Assembly (NCBI GenBank): GCA_022823085.1
Contig: JAJDXV010000033.1
Span: forward strand, 1 to 64,000
Reading direction: 5' to 3'
Length of the DNA stretch: 64,000 nucleotides
Source: Candidatus Poribacteria bacterium
GTDB lineage: Bacteria > Poribacteria > WGA-4E > WGA-3G
Position numbers and translations under genes: made by a program. Under the pieces are notes generated by a model. It worked only from the letters and a program-made list of their open reading frames with translations, ran no database searches and was not told the DNA's origin. Below, in pieces: positions 17,197 to 25,668 of this stretch; position 1 is the first letter of the stretch, and the number at the start of each line of letters is the position of its first letter.

Positions 17197-18444
17197 ATGG
17201 AAGCACGCGACAAACGCTATCACATACTTACAAAGTGCAACCGCTGCGTCTTAATCCTGACGATCCTTCTCTGGTTCACGTCGTCTGTGAATCATGCTGA
17301 AACGAGCACAACGCTTCAAGAAGGCGTGGAATACGTTAAGCTGCGACTCTACCCACAGGCAGCTGATGCCTTTAAGTCAATTCTATCGCAACAACCGACA
17401 AATGTAGACGCACTCTTCCAACTCGCAAACGTCTATAAACTGCAAGATGAACTGGAATTAGCGATTGAAACCTTTAACAAGATTTTTCCGGCAGCTGCAG
17501 ACTTAAAAAATGTTCCTGTAAAAACACGGATTTACGGATTAACGCATCTCGCCCTGGCGGAAATCTATTGCAAACAGAGCAAATTAGACATCGCAGCGCA
17601 GCACGCCAAAGAAGCCGTGCAGAACGCTCCAACAGATGCCGATACACACTACCGACTCGGTTATATCTATACACATCAGGCAAAATTCGATGAGGCACTC
17701 GTCGCGTTCAAGCGTACCCTTTCACGCAAGCCAGATTTCCCAGAAGTCTACGAATGGCTCGGTCTGATCGCACTCATGCGGAACGAACCGAAACAAGCCG
17801 TGACACACTATCAGACAGCCATCGAGAAAAAACCTTACGTCCAGAGTGCCTACTACAACCTCGCCAAGGCGTACCGACTGCTCGGCGATACACCCGCAGC
17901 GACGGAACAACTCAAACTGTTCCACAAAATGAAAACCTACTACGACCGGACGTACGCCATCGAAGGTGCTTTGGCGGAAGATCCAACGAACGCCACCCTC
18001 CGGTTGAAATTGGCAGAGGTCCATCTGGAACACAAACATATTTCCGCAGCCATTGCGACCTACCAAGCACTTATCCGTCTGAACCCAGACTTAACAAGCG
18101 GATACGACAAGTTGGCGAGGCTTTACATGAACCTCAACGCACCGCAACACGCGATCCCACTTTTCGAGAAAGTCCTCGAATTGAAACCCGATACCGTAGA
18201 AGCACACGTCCGATTGGGATGGCTCTATACGCAAACAGAGGCACTCGACAAGGCAGAAGCACATCTTCAAGCAGCCATAGCGAAGATGCCACACCTGAGC
18301 TTGGCATACCACGGATTAGCCGAGATTTACACGCAACAAGGGCAACTCCAAAAAGCGATAGACACTTACCGACATATCACCAAAATTGAACCCGACGATA
18401 ACGACGCTTGGAAAGCACTCAATAAACTCGAACGTCTAAAGTAG
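17197..18444 (+). CDS. TPR-repeat periplasmic protein
   Basis: A 415-aa protein with an N-terminal signal or anchor (hydrophobic residues 17-31, CVLILTILLWFTSSV) followed by about nine tetratricopeptide repeats, for example THYRLGYIYTHQAKFDEALVAFKRTLSRKP. It should be exported and act as a protein-interaction scaffold. A TTG at 17182 opens a longer frame, but AGGA eight bases before the ATG at 17197 supports that start. It is followed after 31 nt by the CRTAC1-like protein, and pairs of TPR and CRTAC1/ASPIC genes are a common arrangement, so they may work together at the cell surface. Confidence 0.87.
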   Translation: MEARDKRYHILTKCNRCVLILTILLWFTSSVNHAETSTTLQEGVEYVKLRLYPQAADAFKSILSQQPTNVDALFQLANVYKLQDELELAIETFNKIFPAAADLKNVPVKTRIYGLTHLALAEIYCKQSKLDIAAQHAKEAVQNAPTDADTHYRLGYIYTHQAKFDEALVAFKRTLSRKPDFPEVYEWLGLIALMRNEPKQAVTHYQTAIEKKPYVQSAYYNLAKAYRLLGDTPAATEQLKLFHKMKTYYDRTYAIEGALAEDPTNATLRLKLAEVHLEHKHISAAIATYQALIRLNPDLTSGYDKLARLYMNLNAPQHAIPLFEKVLELKPDTVEAHVRLGWLYTQTEALDKAEAHLQAAIAKMPHLSLAYHGLAEIYTQQGQLQKAIDTYRHITKIEPDDNDAWKALNKLERLK

Positions 18445-18475
18445 GAATCACAAACAACACGATGAGTCCATTCGT

Positions 18476-20176
18476 ATGCTAAAAAATGTACTGAACAGTA
18501 GACCTCTAAATCTCTATCGCCGTCTTGGATGCGCAGGCATAGCCGTATTTATAAGTCTCCTCTACTGCACAACCGTCCCAGCAGAACAGATTTTCATTGA
18601 TGTCACGGAATCCGCAGGGTTAACCTTCGAGCACACCGACGGTAGGAGCGGTTTAAGGCTTTTCAACGAATTCCTCGGATCCGGCGGCGGTTTTTTCGAC
18701 TACGATGGCGACGGCGACCTCGACATCTATCTCGTTAACGGCGCACGCCAGACAGACAACGTTCAAGGTCGAAAACCGAATAACGTCCTCTACCGAAACA
18801 ACGGAGATAACACTTTCACCGACATCACCGAGACGGCTGGTGTCGGAAGTACCGCCTACGGTACCGGTGCCACCGTCGCAGATTACGACAACGACGGCGA
18901 CTTAGACCTCTACGTCACTAACTACGGCAGAGACCAACTCTATCGAAACAACGGCGACGGGACTTTTACAGACATAACGATGCACGCCAAAGTTGGCAAC
19001 CCAAATTGGGGCACCAGCTGCGCCTTCGCTGATGTCGATAACGATGGACACTTAGACCTCTACATTGCGAACTATGCTGAATGGACACCAGAAAAGGACA
19101 CCCGCTGCGAAGAACGTGGCGTTCAGGTCTATTGCGGACCACACGCCTACCCCGCCGTTCACGATACCTTTTACAAAAATAACGGAGACGGCACGTTTAC
19201 CGATGTGTCAACCTTATACCGCCCTCCCGATCTGATACCGCAGCACGGGTTAGGTGTAACCTTTGGCGACTACGATACCGATGGGAATATTGATTTCTAT
19301 GTCGCAAACGACCAAGACCCGAACTTCCTGTTTCAGAACGGTGGTAACGGTAATTTTTTAGAAGTTGCATTAATTTCTGGGGTTTGCTACAATGATATGG
19401 GAAAAGAAGAAGCCGGAATGGGAACCGATTTCGGTGATTACGACAACGACGGGAAGTTTGATCTTACCGTCAGTAATTACCAGACCGAAACCAATACCGT
19501 CTACCGGAACCACGATAGCACCTTCTTTATCGACAACACCATTACATCAGGGATAGCAGAGGTAACGCACGGCTATTTGGGATGGGGCATCAAATTTTTC
19601 GATTACGACAATGACGGATACCAAGACATCTTCGTCGCAAACGGACATCTCATGGATAACATCAATGTCCTTGAGAAACACGTAACCTATCCGCAGAAGA
19701 ACCTGCTATTCAGGAACTTAGGCGATGGAACATTCGCCAATGTTGTGTCGGAAACCGACGGCTTAGCACTCAAAAAAGTCAGTCGTGGTGCCGCTATCGG
19801 CGATTACGACAACGACGGGGACCTCGATATCCTCGTCACGAACTGCAACCAACGTCCAGACCTGCTCCAAAACGCAGTCGGAAACCGAAACAATTGGATA
19901 CAAATCCAGACTGTCGGACAAAAAAGCAACCGTTCCGGGATCGGAGCAAGAATCAAAGTTGTAACCGGAACACACGTTCAATATCGGGAAGTGCATAGTG
20001 GTGGGAGTTACCTCTCTTTCCACGATCTGCGCACCCATTTTGGTGTCGGCAAAGCGGAACAGATTGACCGCCTTGAAATCCGTTGGACCAGCGGACACAC
20101 CGACCGTTGGACACATCTCCCTGTCAACCAAAGATTTAGGGCAGTTGAAGGCGGAGAGATTGTTCCGATAGATTAG
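18476..20176 (+). CDS. CRTAC1-like protein with FG-GAP repeats and ASPIC/UnbV domain
   Basis: A 566-aa secreted protein. After a signal-like N-terminus (hydrophobic residues about 18-36, ending PAEQ), it has seven FG-GAP/VCBS repeats with calcium-binding loops such as DYDGDGDLD, DVDNDGHLD, DYDTDGNID and DYDNDGYQD, forming a beta-propeller. The C-terminal ASPIC/UnbV domain is recognised by NRNNWIQIQTVG, SNRSGIGARIKV and a VGKAEQIDRLEIRWTSG ending. These proteins are extracellular or surface-bound and likely mediate adhesion or carbohydrate binding. There are two Cys pairs between repeats 3 and 4 (RCEERGVQVYCG), probably a disulphide. It follows the TPR gene closely. Confidence 0.92.
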   Translation: MLKNVLNSRPLNLYRRLGCAGIAVFISLLYCTTVPAEQIFIDVTESAGLTFEHTDGRSGLRLFNEFLGSGGGFFDYDGDGDLDIYLVNGARQTDNVQGRKPNNVLYRNNGDNTFTDITETAGVGSTAYGTGATVADYDNDGDLDLYVTNYGRDQLYRNNGDGTFTDITMHAKVGNPNWGTSCAFADVDNDGHLDLYIANYAEWTPEKDTRCEERGVQVYCGPHAYPAVHDTFYKNNGDGTFTDVSTLYRPPDLIPQHGLGVTFGDYDTDGNIDFYVANDQDPNFLFQNGGNGNFLEVALISGVCYNDMGKEEAGMGTDFGDYDNDGKFDLTVSNYQTETNTVYRNHDSTFFIDNTITSGIAEVTHGYLGWGIKFFDYDNDGYQDIFVANGHLMDNINVLEKHVTYPQKNLLFRNLGDGTFANVVSETDGLALKKVSRGAAIGDYDNDGDLDILVTNCNQRPDLLQNAVGNRNNWIQIQTVGQKSNRSGIGARIKVVTGTHVQYREVHSGGSYLSFHDLRTHFGVGKAEQIDRLEIRWTSGHTDRWTHLPVNQRFRAVEGGEIVPID

Positions 20177-20229
20177 CCTATAAAAATAATGCACAAGAAA
20201 CCAACAGCACATCCTACACGGAGGAAAAA

Positions 20230-21006
20230 ATGAGGCACCTATTTATCATACTAACCCTTATCACGTTTGCAGCATCTTTCGCTTATGCAGCAAACGAACC
20301 GGAGGAATCGCTGATCCTCTACTTCTCTTTTGATGAACTCGACGGTAAAAACGCCATCGACCACTCACAATACGAAAACCACGGTGAATTGGTCGGGGAC
20401 ACTAAACTTGCTGACGGTAAATTCGGTAAAGCTTTGGAATTCAACGGAACGACTGACTGGGTGTTGGTTCCACACCACGAAACGCTTACTGTCGATGAGA
20501 GCGTTACCGTCATGGCTTGGATCAATACCCCACGCCATACAGGTCCTGGTGGTGCACAATGGCAAGGCATCCTTGCCAAAGGCAATGGACCTCGTTCCTA
20601 TAGCTTCTACACCGAATCTGTGAGTCAGTGTTTACACCTTAGTGTCGGCGGTTCAGGCAGTGTTTGTAACAAAAATGTGCCGTTAGAGGAATGGGTGCAT
20701 GTTGCCGCACAAGTTGATGACGGGACACATCGGTACTGGGTGAATGGCGAAAATGCCGGCGAATCCGGGGGCAAAAACCCACCGCCCGGCGCAGCCGATA
20801 CTGCGGATGTCTTTGTCGGGAAAACACACGAAGGCAACCGTCAATTCGAGGGATTCATCGACGAAGTCCGCATCTGGAACCGCGCACTCACTGAAGAAGA
20901 GGTACAAGAACAGATGGAAAAAGGGCATTTTGAACTTTTTCCTGTTGACCCGCGTCAGAAACTCGCGACATCTTGGGGACAACTGAAGAAAACCTCACAA
21001 CGCTAA
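20230..21006 (+). CDS. Secreted LamG-domain protein (tandem paralogue 1)
   Basis: A 258-aa protein with a signal peptide (LFIILTLITFAASFAYA) and one LamG domain: LILYFSFDELDGK, VTVMAWINTPRHTG, EEWVHVAAQVDDGTHRYWVNGE and GFIDEVRIWNRALTEEEV. Two Cys (about residues 135 and 147) probably form a disulphide. It ends in the tail KLATSWGQLKK, shared with the two other LamG proteins here. GGAGG precedes the ATG. It is a close tandem paralogue of the next gene, sharing long stretches such as GILAKGNGPRSYSFYTES (with small changes). It is likely a carbohydrate- or protein-binding surface protein. Confidence 0.9.
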   Translation: MRHLFIILTLITFAASFAYAANEPEESLILYFSFDELDGKNAIDHSQYENHGELVGDTKLADGKFGKALEFNGTTDWVLVPHHETLTVDESVTVMAWINTPRHTGPGGAQWQGILAKGNGPRSYSFYTESVSQCLHLSVGGSGSVCNKNVPLEEWVHVAAQVDDGTHRYWVNGENAGESGGKNPPPGAADTADVFVGKTHEGNRQFEGFIDEVRIWNRALTEEEVQEQMEKGHFELFPVDPRQKLATSWGQLKKTSQR

Positions 21007-21015
21007 AATCTATGG

Positions 21016-21073
21016 TATGTGCGCTTTAGGGTTACCCGGATATTCAAATTCTATGGAACCCTAAACGCGCATA
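21016..21073. repeat. Inverted repeat between the LamG paralogues
   Basis: TTTAGGGTT (to 21033) and AACCCTAAA (from 21057) form a 9-bp stem, extended imperfectly by GCGC-rich ends (TATGTGCGC and CGCGCATA), with a 23-nt loop. It is followed by no T-run, so it is a repeat element more likely than a terminator. Confidence 0.55.
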
Positions 21074-21101
21074 CATCTACCTATAAGTAAAGGAGAACAT
21101 A

Positions 21102-21866
21102 ATGAAAACTTTTCTCTCTATATTGACGATTCTCATGATCGCGGCACCTTTCGCACACGCCGCAGATCCCGCCGATGATTCGCTTATCCTCTACTTCTCT
21201 TTTGATGAACTCGATGGCGATACAGTGCCGGATCTCTCAAAATACGAGAACGACGGCACCATCGCTGGCGCGCCGGAATTAGCCGCAGGAAAATTCGGGA
21301 ACGCACTCAAACTCAACGGTGAAAGCGACTGGGTCGAAGTCCCGCACGCCGACATCCTTACCGTTGATACAAACGTAACGGTCATGGCATGGATTAATGC
21401 CGAGAGATACACCGGCGGAACAGCCGGCGCGCAGTGGCAAGGTATCCTTTCAAAAGGGAATGGCCCGCGCTCCTACAGCTTCTACACTGAATCCACAAGT
21501 GAATGCTTGCACCTCAGTGCCGGTGGTAGCGGTAGCACTTGCACGGGGAAAATCGAACTTAACGAGTGGACGCACGTCGTCGCACAGGTCGAAGACGGTG
21601 TTCACAGGTATTGGTTAAACGGTGAGCACGCCGGCGAATCCGACGGCAAAAACCCGCTCCCCGGTGCCGCTGATACTGCTTCCGTCCTCATCGGAAAAAC
21701 ACACGAAGGCAACCGTGAATTTCTCGGACTCATCGACGAAGTCCGTATCTGGAACCGAGCACTCAGTATGGACGAAGTCCGGGTAGAAATGGAGACCGCA
21801 TCAACACCCGTCGAACCGCTCGGGAAGCTGTCCACAACCTGGGCAACGCTGAAGTCGGACAGATAA
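21102..21866 (+). CDS. Secreted LamG-domain protein (tandem paralogue 2)
   Basis: A 254-aa paralogue of the gene at 20230, probably from tandem duplication. It has a signal peptide (FLSILTILMIAAPFAHA), then a LamG domain with LILYFSFDELDGD, VTVMAWINAERYTGG, LNEWTHVVAQVEDGVHRYWLNGE and GLIDEVRIWNRALSMDEV, and a Cys pair at the same places. The C-terminal tail is KLSTTWATLKS. AAGGAG lies seven bases before the ATG. The roles of the two copies cannot be separated from sequence. A hairpin after the stop separates it from the cupin gene. Confidence 0.9.
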   Translation: MKTFLSILTILMIAAPFAHAADPADDSLILYFSFDELDGDTVPDLSKYENDGTIAGAPELAAGKFGNALKLNGESDWVEVPHADILTVDTNVTVMAWINAERYTGGTAGAQWQGILSKGNGPRSYSFYTESTSECLHLSAGGSGSTCTGKIELNEWTHVVAQVEDGVHRYWLNGEHAGESDGKNPLPGAADTASVLIGKTHEGNREFLGLIDEVRIWNRALSMDEVRVEMETASTPVEPLGKLSTTWATLKSDR

Positions 21867-21883
21867 AAAACAACGCATTAATA

Positions 21884-21912
21884 TGTAGGCGCGCTGTCGA
21901 AGCGCGTCTACA
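21884..21912. repeat. 12-bp stem-loop between LamG and cupin genes
   Basis: TGTAGGCGCGCT (21884-21895) pairs with AGCGCGTCTACA (21901-21912) around a GTCGA loop, with only one G-T wobble. No T-run follows. It looks like a dispersed palindromic element that could also act as an mRNA stabiliser or a weak terminator. Confidence 0.65.
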
Positions 21913-21941
21913 TCGCGAATGAAAGGAGCACTCACAACCTT

Positions 21942-22343
21942 ATGAACGGGAAATTTATTGCGTCAGCCGACGTAGAACGAGACGAACTCGATTGGGGAAC
22001 CATCGGTTGGCTGAGCCGCCCAGAAAGCACCGGTGCAAAAGACATCGTCGCCATGGAGGTCTCACTCTCCCCAGGCTACGGACACGACTTCCATAAACAC
22101 CCTGAACAAGAAGAGGTCATCTACGTGATAGAAGGCAGCGTCGAACAGTGGATCGAAGACAAAAAACAGACACTCAACGCCGGCGATTCTGTTTTTATTC
22201 CAGCAGATATGGTCCACGCCTCCTTTAACGTCTCTTCGGAATCCGCAAAGTTGTTCGTAACCTTGAGTCCGAGCAAAGGTGCAGAGGGATACCAACTCAT
22301 CGACGTTTATGACGAAGCACCTTGGAATACGCTCCGTGCTTAG
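21942..22343 (+). CDS. Cupin-domain protein
   Basis: A 133-aa single-domain cupin. Motif 1 reads PGYGHDFHKHPEQEEVIYVIEGSVE, giving the two His and a Glu of the metal site, and motif 2 reads LNAGDSVFIPADMVHASFNVS, giving the last His. The metal site therefore appears complete. Small cupins of this kind are isomerases, dioxygenases or sensor-like proteins; the substrate is unknown. An AAGGAG lies 13 bases before the ATG, a long but usable spacing. It is followed by a 7-bp hairpin (22418) and the methyltransferase pair. Confidence 0.87.
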   Translation: MNGKFIASADVERDELDWGTIGWLSRPESTGAKDIVAMEVSLSPGYGHDFHKHPEQEEVIYVIEGSVEQWIEDKKQTLNAGDSVFIPADMVHASFNVSSESAKLFVTLSPSKGAEGYQLIDVYDEAPWNTLRA

Positions 22344-22417
22344 GCAAAACGCATTCGCTTCGCTATGAGAACGCAGCTTCTGGATCATACTATCGTTTGG
22401 ACACGCTTCTGTAGAAT

Positions 22418-22436
22418 AGGAAACTGTTGGTTTCCT
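22418..22436. repeat. 7-bp hairpin upstream of the methyltransferase pair
   Basis: AGGAAAC (22418-22424) and GTTTCCT (22430-22436) pair perfectly around a TGTTG loop. It sits between the cupin stop and the probable methyltransferase start; there is no T-run. Confidence 0.5.
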
Positions 22437-22469
22437 GTTCAATCTTCTGTGAATTATCAGGACACCTTC

Positions 22470-23342
22470 ATGCCACAGACACAGCTAACTTCATCGGAAG
22501 ACACCGTGAAACGAAGTGGAACGGTGACCAAATTTAATAATTTAAAAACCCGGCAACGGATGCGTGAATTCTACGAAACATCGGAAAGCTATAAAAGCCT
22601 TCTCGATGCACACGACGAAACCTATCTCCGACACTACGTAGAACTGGTCGTCCGTTACGCGCCACCGCGTTCCAAGGTCCTCGATCTCGGATGCGGGAAC
22701 GGTATCTCCGCGAAACTGCTCAATCAGGCAGATTTTGATGTCGTCGGCACCGATATTTCGCCGCTCTTTCTCAAGGAGGCACGGAACTGGGAAAACCCGC
22801 GCCTCAAATACGAAGTCTGCGATGTACTCGAACTCCCTTTTGACAGTAATACCTTCGATGTTATCTGCTCAAATGAATTGGTTGAACATCTACCAGACGT
22901 GGAGACGGCTTTAACGGAGATGGGACGCGTGGTACGCAAGGGTGGACGCATTGTCATCTCTGGACCGAACCTCTGTTCCCCTTTAATCCCACTGCTGGAT
23001 TGGCTCCGCCTGATATCCGGCAAACCGGGCAGACCGGTCTGGGGTGAAACGAAACGGCAAGCGTTCCAACAGTTCAAACGCAACTGTCAGCTCTATTTAC
23101 AGAAACGGTTCTTCACAAAATCGCCGCAATTCATCTATAGAGAACCCGATTTACAAGCAGACGCAATCGGCGGCGACGCTGATAGTGCATACTACGCAAG
23201 TCCGATAGACCTCGCGCAATTTTTCCGACAAAACGGGTTCACGATCGTCAAAAAGGCTGTCGGGTTCGGCATAAAAGGCAGAATTATCGCTGGCACATTT
23301 CCGTATATGAGCCCTTACATCACCCTGGTTGTAGAAAAATGA
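22470..23342 (+). CDS. Class I SAM-dependent methyltransferase
   Basis: A 290-aa methyltransferase of the UbiE/MT11 type. SAM-binding motif VLDLGCGNGISAKLL, acidic VVGTDIS, YEVCDVLELPF and the ICSNELVEHLPD and MGRVVRKGGRIVISGPN segments are all in order. The frame extends upstream to 22365, but that stretch covers a hairpin and has little coding character, so the ATG at 22470 is preferred. Its stop overlaps the start of the next methyltransferase (ATGA at 23339-23342), pointing to coupled translation. The target is unknown. Pairs like this often work on glycans or lipids, but nothing here proves it. Confidence 0.85.
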   Translation: MPQTQLTSSEDTVKRSGTVTKFNNLKTRQRMREFYETSESYKSLLDAHDETYLRHYVELVVRYAPPRSKVLDLGCGNGISAKLLNQADFDVVGTDISPLFLKEARNWENPRLKYEVCDVLELPFDSNTFDVICSNELVEHLPDVETALTEMGRVVRKGGRIVISGPNLCSPLIPLLDWLRLISGKPGRPVWGETKRQAFQQFKRNCQLYLQKRFFTKSPQFIYREPDLQADAIGGDADSAYYASPIDLAQFFRQNGFTIVKKAVGFGIKGRIIAGTFPYMSPYITLVVEK

Positions 23343-24175
23343 ACATCCGTGCGAACGACTTTGTCTTAGAGATAGGGAGCGGTCACAATCCGAAAGCGCG
23401 TTCGGATGTCTTATGCGATAAATTCATAGAAGATGATGAACAACGCGGCGGCGGAATCGTTACCGACCGTCCGATCGTCGAAGCCGACGGACAGTTCCTC
23501 CCGTTCGCAGACCAAGCGTTTGATTATGTCATCTGCGCACACGTACTGGAGCATGTTGAAGACCCGAAACAACTCATCGCTGAACTCATGCGCGTGGCAC
23601 GGCGCGGCTACATCGAAACGCCCTCTGAAATAGGCGAACGGATATACGGATGGCACTACCACCGATGGATCGTTAATCTAATCGACGGACGTTTAACACT
23701 CCAAAAAAACAACCAGCAACCGCAGTTCGGACAACTGTTCCACACACTCGCGGCGAAAGACAAGCACTGGAAACGGTTCCATATTACGCACCACAATATC
23801 TTTCTCGTTCAATACGAATGGGAAAACAATATAGATTACGAAATACGACCCGAAACGGAACCGATACTCGACTTAGAATGTCCGGCGACCTTACAGACAC
23901 TTATTGCTCCCGACGGTAGCAATCAAGGCAAAAATCGGTGGCTACCACTTCTCAAAAATGCTGTGCCGCGAGGGATCGTCTCCCGCGCAAAATCGTTTTT
24001 GGCAAAAGGTAAAAGTCGCCAGAAAAAAACATTACAAGAGATTCTCGTCTGCCCGCAATGTAAAGGTGCGATTACATGGGAAGAACAGCGTCTCCACTGC
24101 AAAGCCTGCGAACAACACTATCCAATTACTAACGGAATTCCGAGACTTTTTAATTTTTCGCAAGGCGTAAGGTAA
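23339..24175 (+). CDS. Methyltransferase with C-terminal Trm112-like zinc ribbon
   Basis: A 278-aa protein. The N-terminal half is a methyltransferase-like Rossmann domain with a slightly degenerate SAM loop (LEIGSGHNPKARSDVLCDK) and FDYVICAHVLEHVEDPKQLIAELMRVA. The end is a Trm112/YcaR-like zinc ribbon with two Cys pairs (LVCPQCKG and LHCKACEQHYPI) and the usual NGIPRL close. It is translationally coupled to the preceding methyltransferase. The last residues (SQGVR) and stop codon lie within a tandemly duplicated repeat, so the C-terminus has probably been altered by repeat insertion. The substrate is unknown. Confidence 0.85.
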   Translation: MNIRANDFVLEIGSGHNPKARSDVLCDKFIEDDEQRGGGIVTDRPIVEADGQFLPFADQAFDYVICAHVLEHVEDPKQLIAELMRVARRGYIETPSEIGERIYGWHYHRWIVNLIDGRLTLQKNNQQPQFGQLFHTLAAKDKHWKRFHITHHNIFLVQYEWENNIDYEIRPETEPILDLECPATLQTLIAPDGSNQGKNRWLPLLKNAVPRGIVSRAKSFLAKGKSRQKKTLQEILVCPQCKGAITWEEQRLHCKACEQHYPITNGIPRLFNFSQGVR

Positions 24176-24322
24176 AGTAATTAGTTTGTTGACGTTTTTT
24201 CTCATATCCGCCTGCACCGTTGTTGCAGGCTACCATTCTTAATTGGCGCAAAGCGTAAGATAAAGTAATTAGTTTGTTGACGTTTTTTCTCATATCCGCC
24301 TGCGCCGTTGTTGCAGGCTACC
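24159..24322. repeat. 87-nt tandem duplication containing the CCGCCTGCRCCG element
   Basis: Two near-identical units (about 24159-24234 and 24246-24322) share GTAAGRTAAAGTAATTAG, then GTTTGTTGACGTTTTTTCTC and the CCGCCTGCRCCG / TTGTTGCAGGCTACC element also seen at 14714. Unit 1 overlaps the end of the methyltransferase gene. Confidence 0.8.
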
Positions 24323-24636
24323 ATCTTTAGTTACCGTAGCTCGTAACGAAGTGGAGAGCGGATTTAAGGAAGCACATCAATAGTCCAAACCCACTTGACT
24401 GACCGCAAGGAAAATTAAAAACTTAGTCTGAAACGAAGTGGAAGACGGATTACGTAAAAGCAGTCCATCCATAAAACCCACTTGACTGACAGCATCTTTA
24501 GTTACCGTAGCTCGTAACGAAGTGGAGAGCGGATTTAAGGAAGCACATCAATAATCCAAACCCACTTGACTAACCGCAAGGAAAATTAAAAAATCCGCAA
24601 GGAAAATTAAAAAATCCGCAAGGAAAATTTAAAAAT
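24323..24636. repeat. 99-nt direct repeat with covarying hairpin, and triplicated 21-nt leader
   Basis: Two 99-nt copies (24323-24421 and 24494-24592) carry GCTC..GAGC stems around GTAACGAAGTGG, then GGATTTAAGGAAGCACATCA and CCGCAAGGAAAATTAAAAA. Between them is a shorter relative with a GTCT..AGAC stem (24426-24446). The last part, CCGCAAGGAAAATTA, is repeated at 24574, 24595 and 24616 (period 21); the third copy supplies the ribosome site AAGGA for the gene at 24637. Confidence 0.85.
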
Positions 24637-25614
24637 ATGAATGTTGTACCGAAAGAATTTATTCGCGTGATGCCAGATACGATGCAAGACTTTATCAGCG
24701 AAGCGTTCCAGAAAGCAGGCACCACGGCGGAAGATGCCACACATATAGCAAACCTGTTAGTGCTCACAGATCTGCGCGGTGTATTCAGCCATGGCACCCG
24801 CCAAACGCCCGGATATATCGGGATGATGCTCGATGGCAAAGTCAACCCACGTCCGAACGTCCGATGCATCGACGAATCCCCGACGACAGCCGTCTACGAC
24901 GGCGACGGTGGGATGGGACATTTTGCCTCGTATCACGCCGCAAAAGCAGCCGTTAAAAAAGCCAAAGAGATGGGACTCGGTGCCGCAACGAGTCGGAACC
25001 ACTTCCATTTCGGGAGTGCAGGCAAATATTCGAGGCTCGCACTCGAAGTAGATTGTGCCGGGTTCGCCGTCTCCTGCCACCGTTTCCGACACAACCCGGA
25101 CGGTGTGATTGCCACCGCAACCGGTGCCTCGCCGATGAGTTTTGCGATCCCAGCAGGCGACCAACCGCCCATAGTCGTCGATATGGCAACCGGCATCTAT
25201 GGATCACAGCCATTTGAAGAAGCATTTGAACAGAATCCAGCTGCGTTCTTCAAGATGTTGGGATTGAGCCATGTCAGCCATGCACTCGGTGGATTTATGG
25301 CAGGTATCTGGCTCTTCGATAAACCGCCGGATCCGCCAACAATCTGGGAAGGTGCCAATCAAGGTGCCTTCATCGCAGCGATCGACATCTCCCGATTCCG
25401 ACCAATTGACGCATACAAAGCGGAGATCGATCAACATATCCACGACGCACGGCAGATGCAACCGGCACCGGGTTACGACCGATCGGACTTACCCGGTGGT
25501 TTAGAATGGGAGCGCGAACAGGAATGGGCTGAAATCGGTATACCGGTCGGCGAAGCACATCAGGAACAGTTGAAAACAGTTGCTGAACGCATCGGCATTC
25601 CGCTGCCATTCTAA
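24637..25614 (+). CDS. Ldh-family (malate/L-lactate dehydrogenase type 2) oxidoreductase
   Basis: A 325-aa NAD(P)-dependent dehydrogenase of the malate/L-sulfolactate/ureidoglycolate dehydrogenase family, which oxidises 2-hydroxy acids. Recognisable parts are DLRGVFSHGTRQTPGYIGMM (catalytic His and Arg), YDGDGGMGHFASYHAAKAAV, GLGAATSRNHFHFGSAGKY (second conserved His), PIVVDMATG and a late EGANQGAFIAAIDISRF. Length is normal. AAGGA 12 bases before the ATG lies in the third copy of a 21-nt repeat. The exact substrate is not determined by sequence. Confidence 0.88.
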   Translation: MNVVPKEFIRVMPDTMQDFISEAFQKAGTTAEDATHIANLLVLTDLRGVFSHGTRQTPGYIGMMLDGKVNPRPNVRCIDESPTTAVYDGDGGMGHFASYHAAKAAVKKAKEMGLGAATSRNHFHFGSAGKYSRLALEVDCAGFAVSCHRFRHNPDGVIATATGASPMSFAIPAGDQPPIVVDMATGIYGSQPFEEAFEQNPAAFFKMLGLSHVSHALGGFMAGIWLFDKPPDPPTIWEGANQGAFIAAIDISRFRPIDAYKAEIDQHIHDARQMQPAPGYDRSDLPGGLEWEREQEWAEIGIPVGEAHQEQLKTVAERIGIPLPF

Positions 25615-25668
25615 ATAAGAAGAAATCTTGTGGACAAAAATAAAACTTTAAAGGAATCAAAAAACAGA

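Noticed and set aside
21884..21912. Rho-independent terminator after the LamG gene
   Set aside because: The stem is strong but no T-run follows on either strand; treated as a palindromic repeat.
24159..24636. Possible CRISPR array because of regularly repeated units
   Set aside because: Only two or three units, no unique spacers between equal repeats, and no cas genes.
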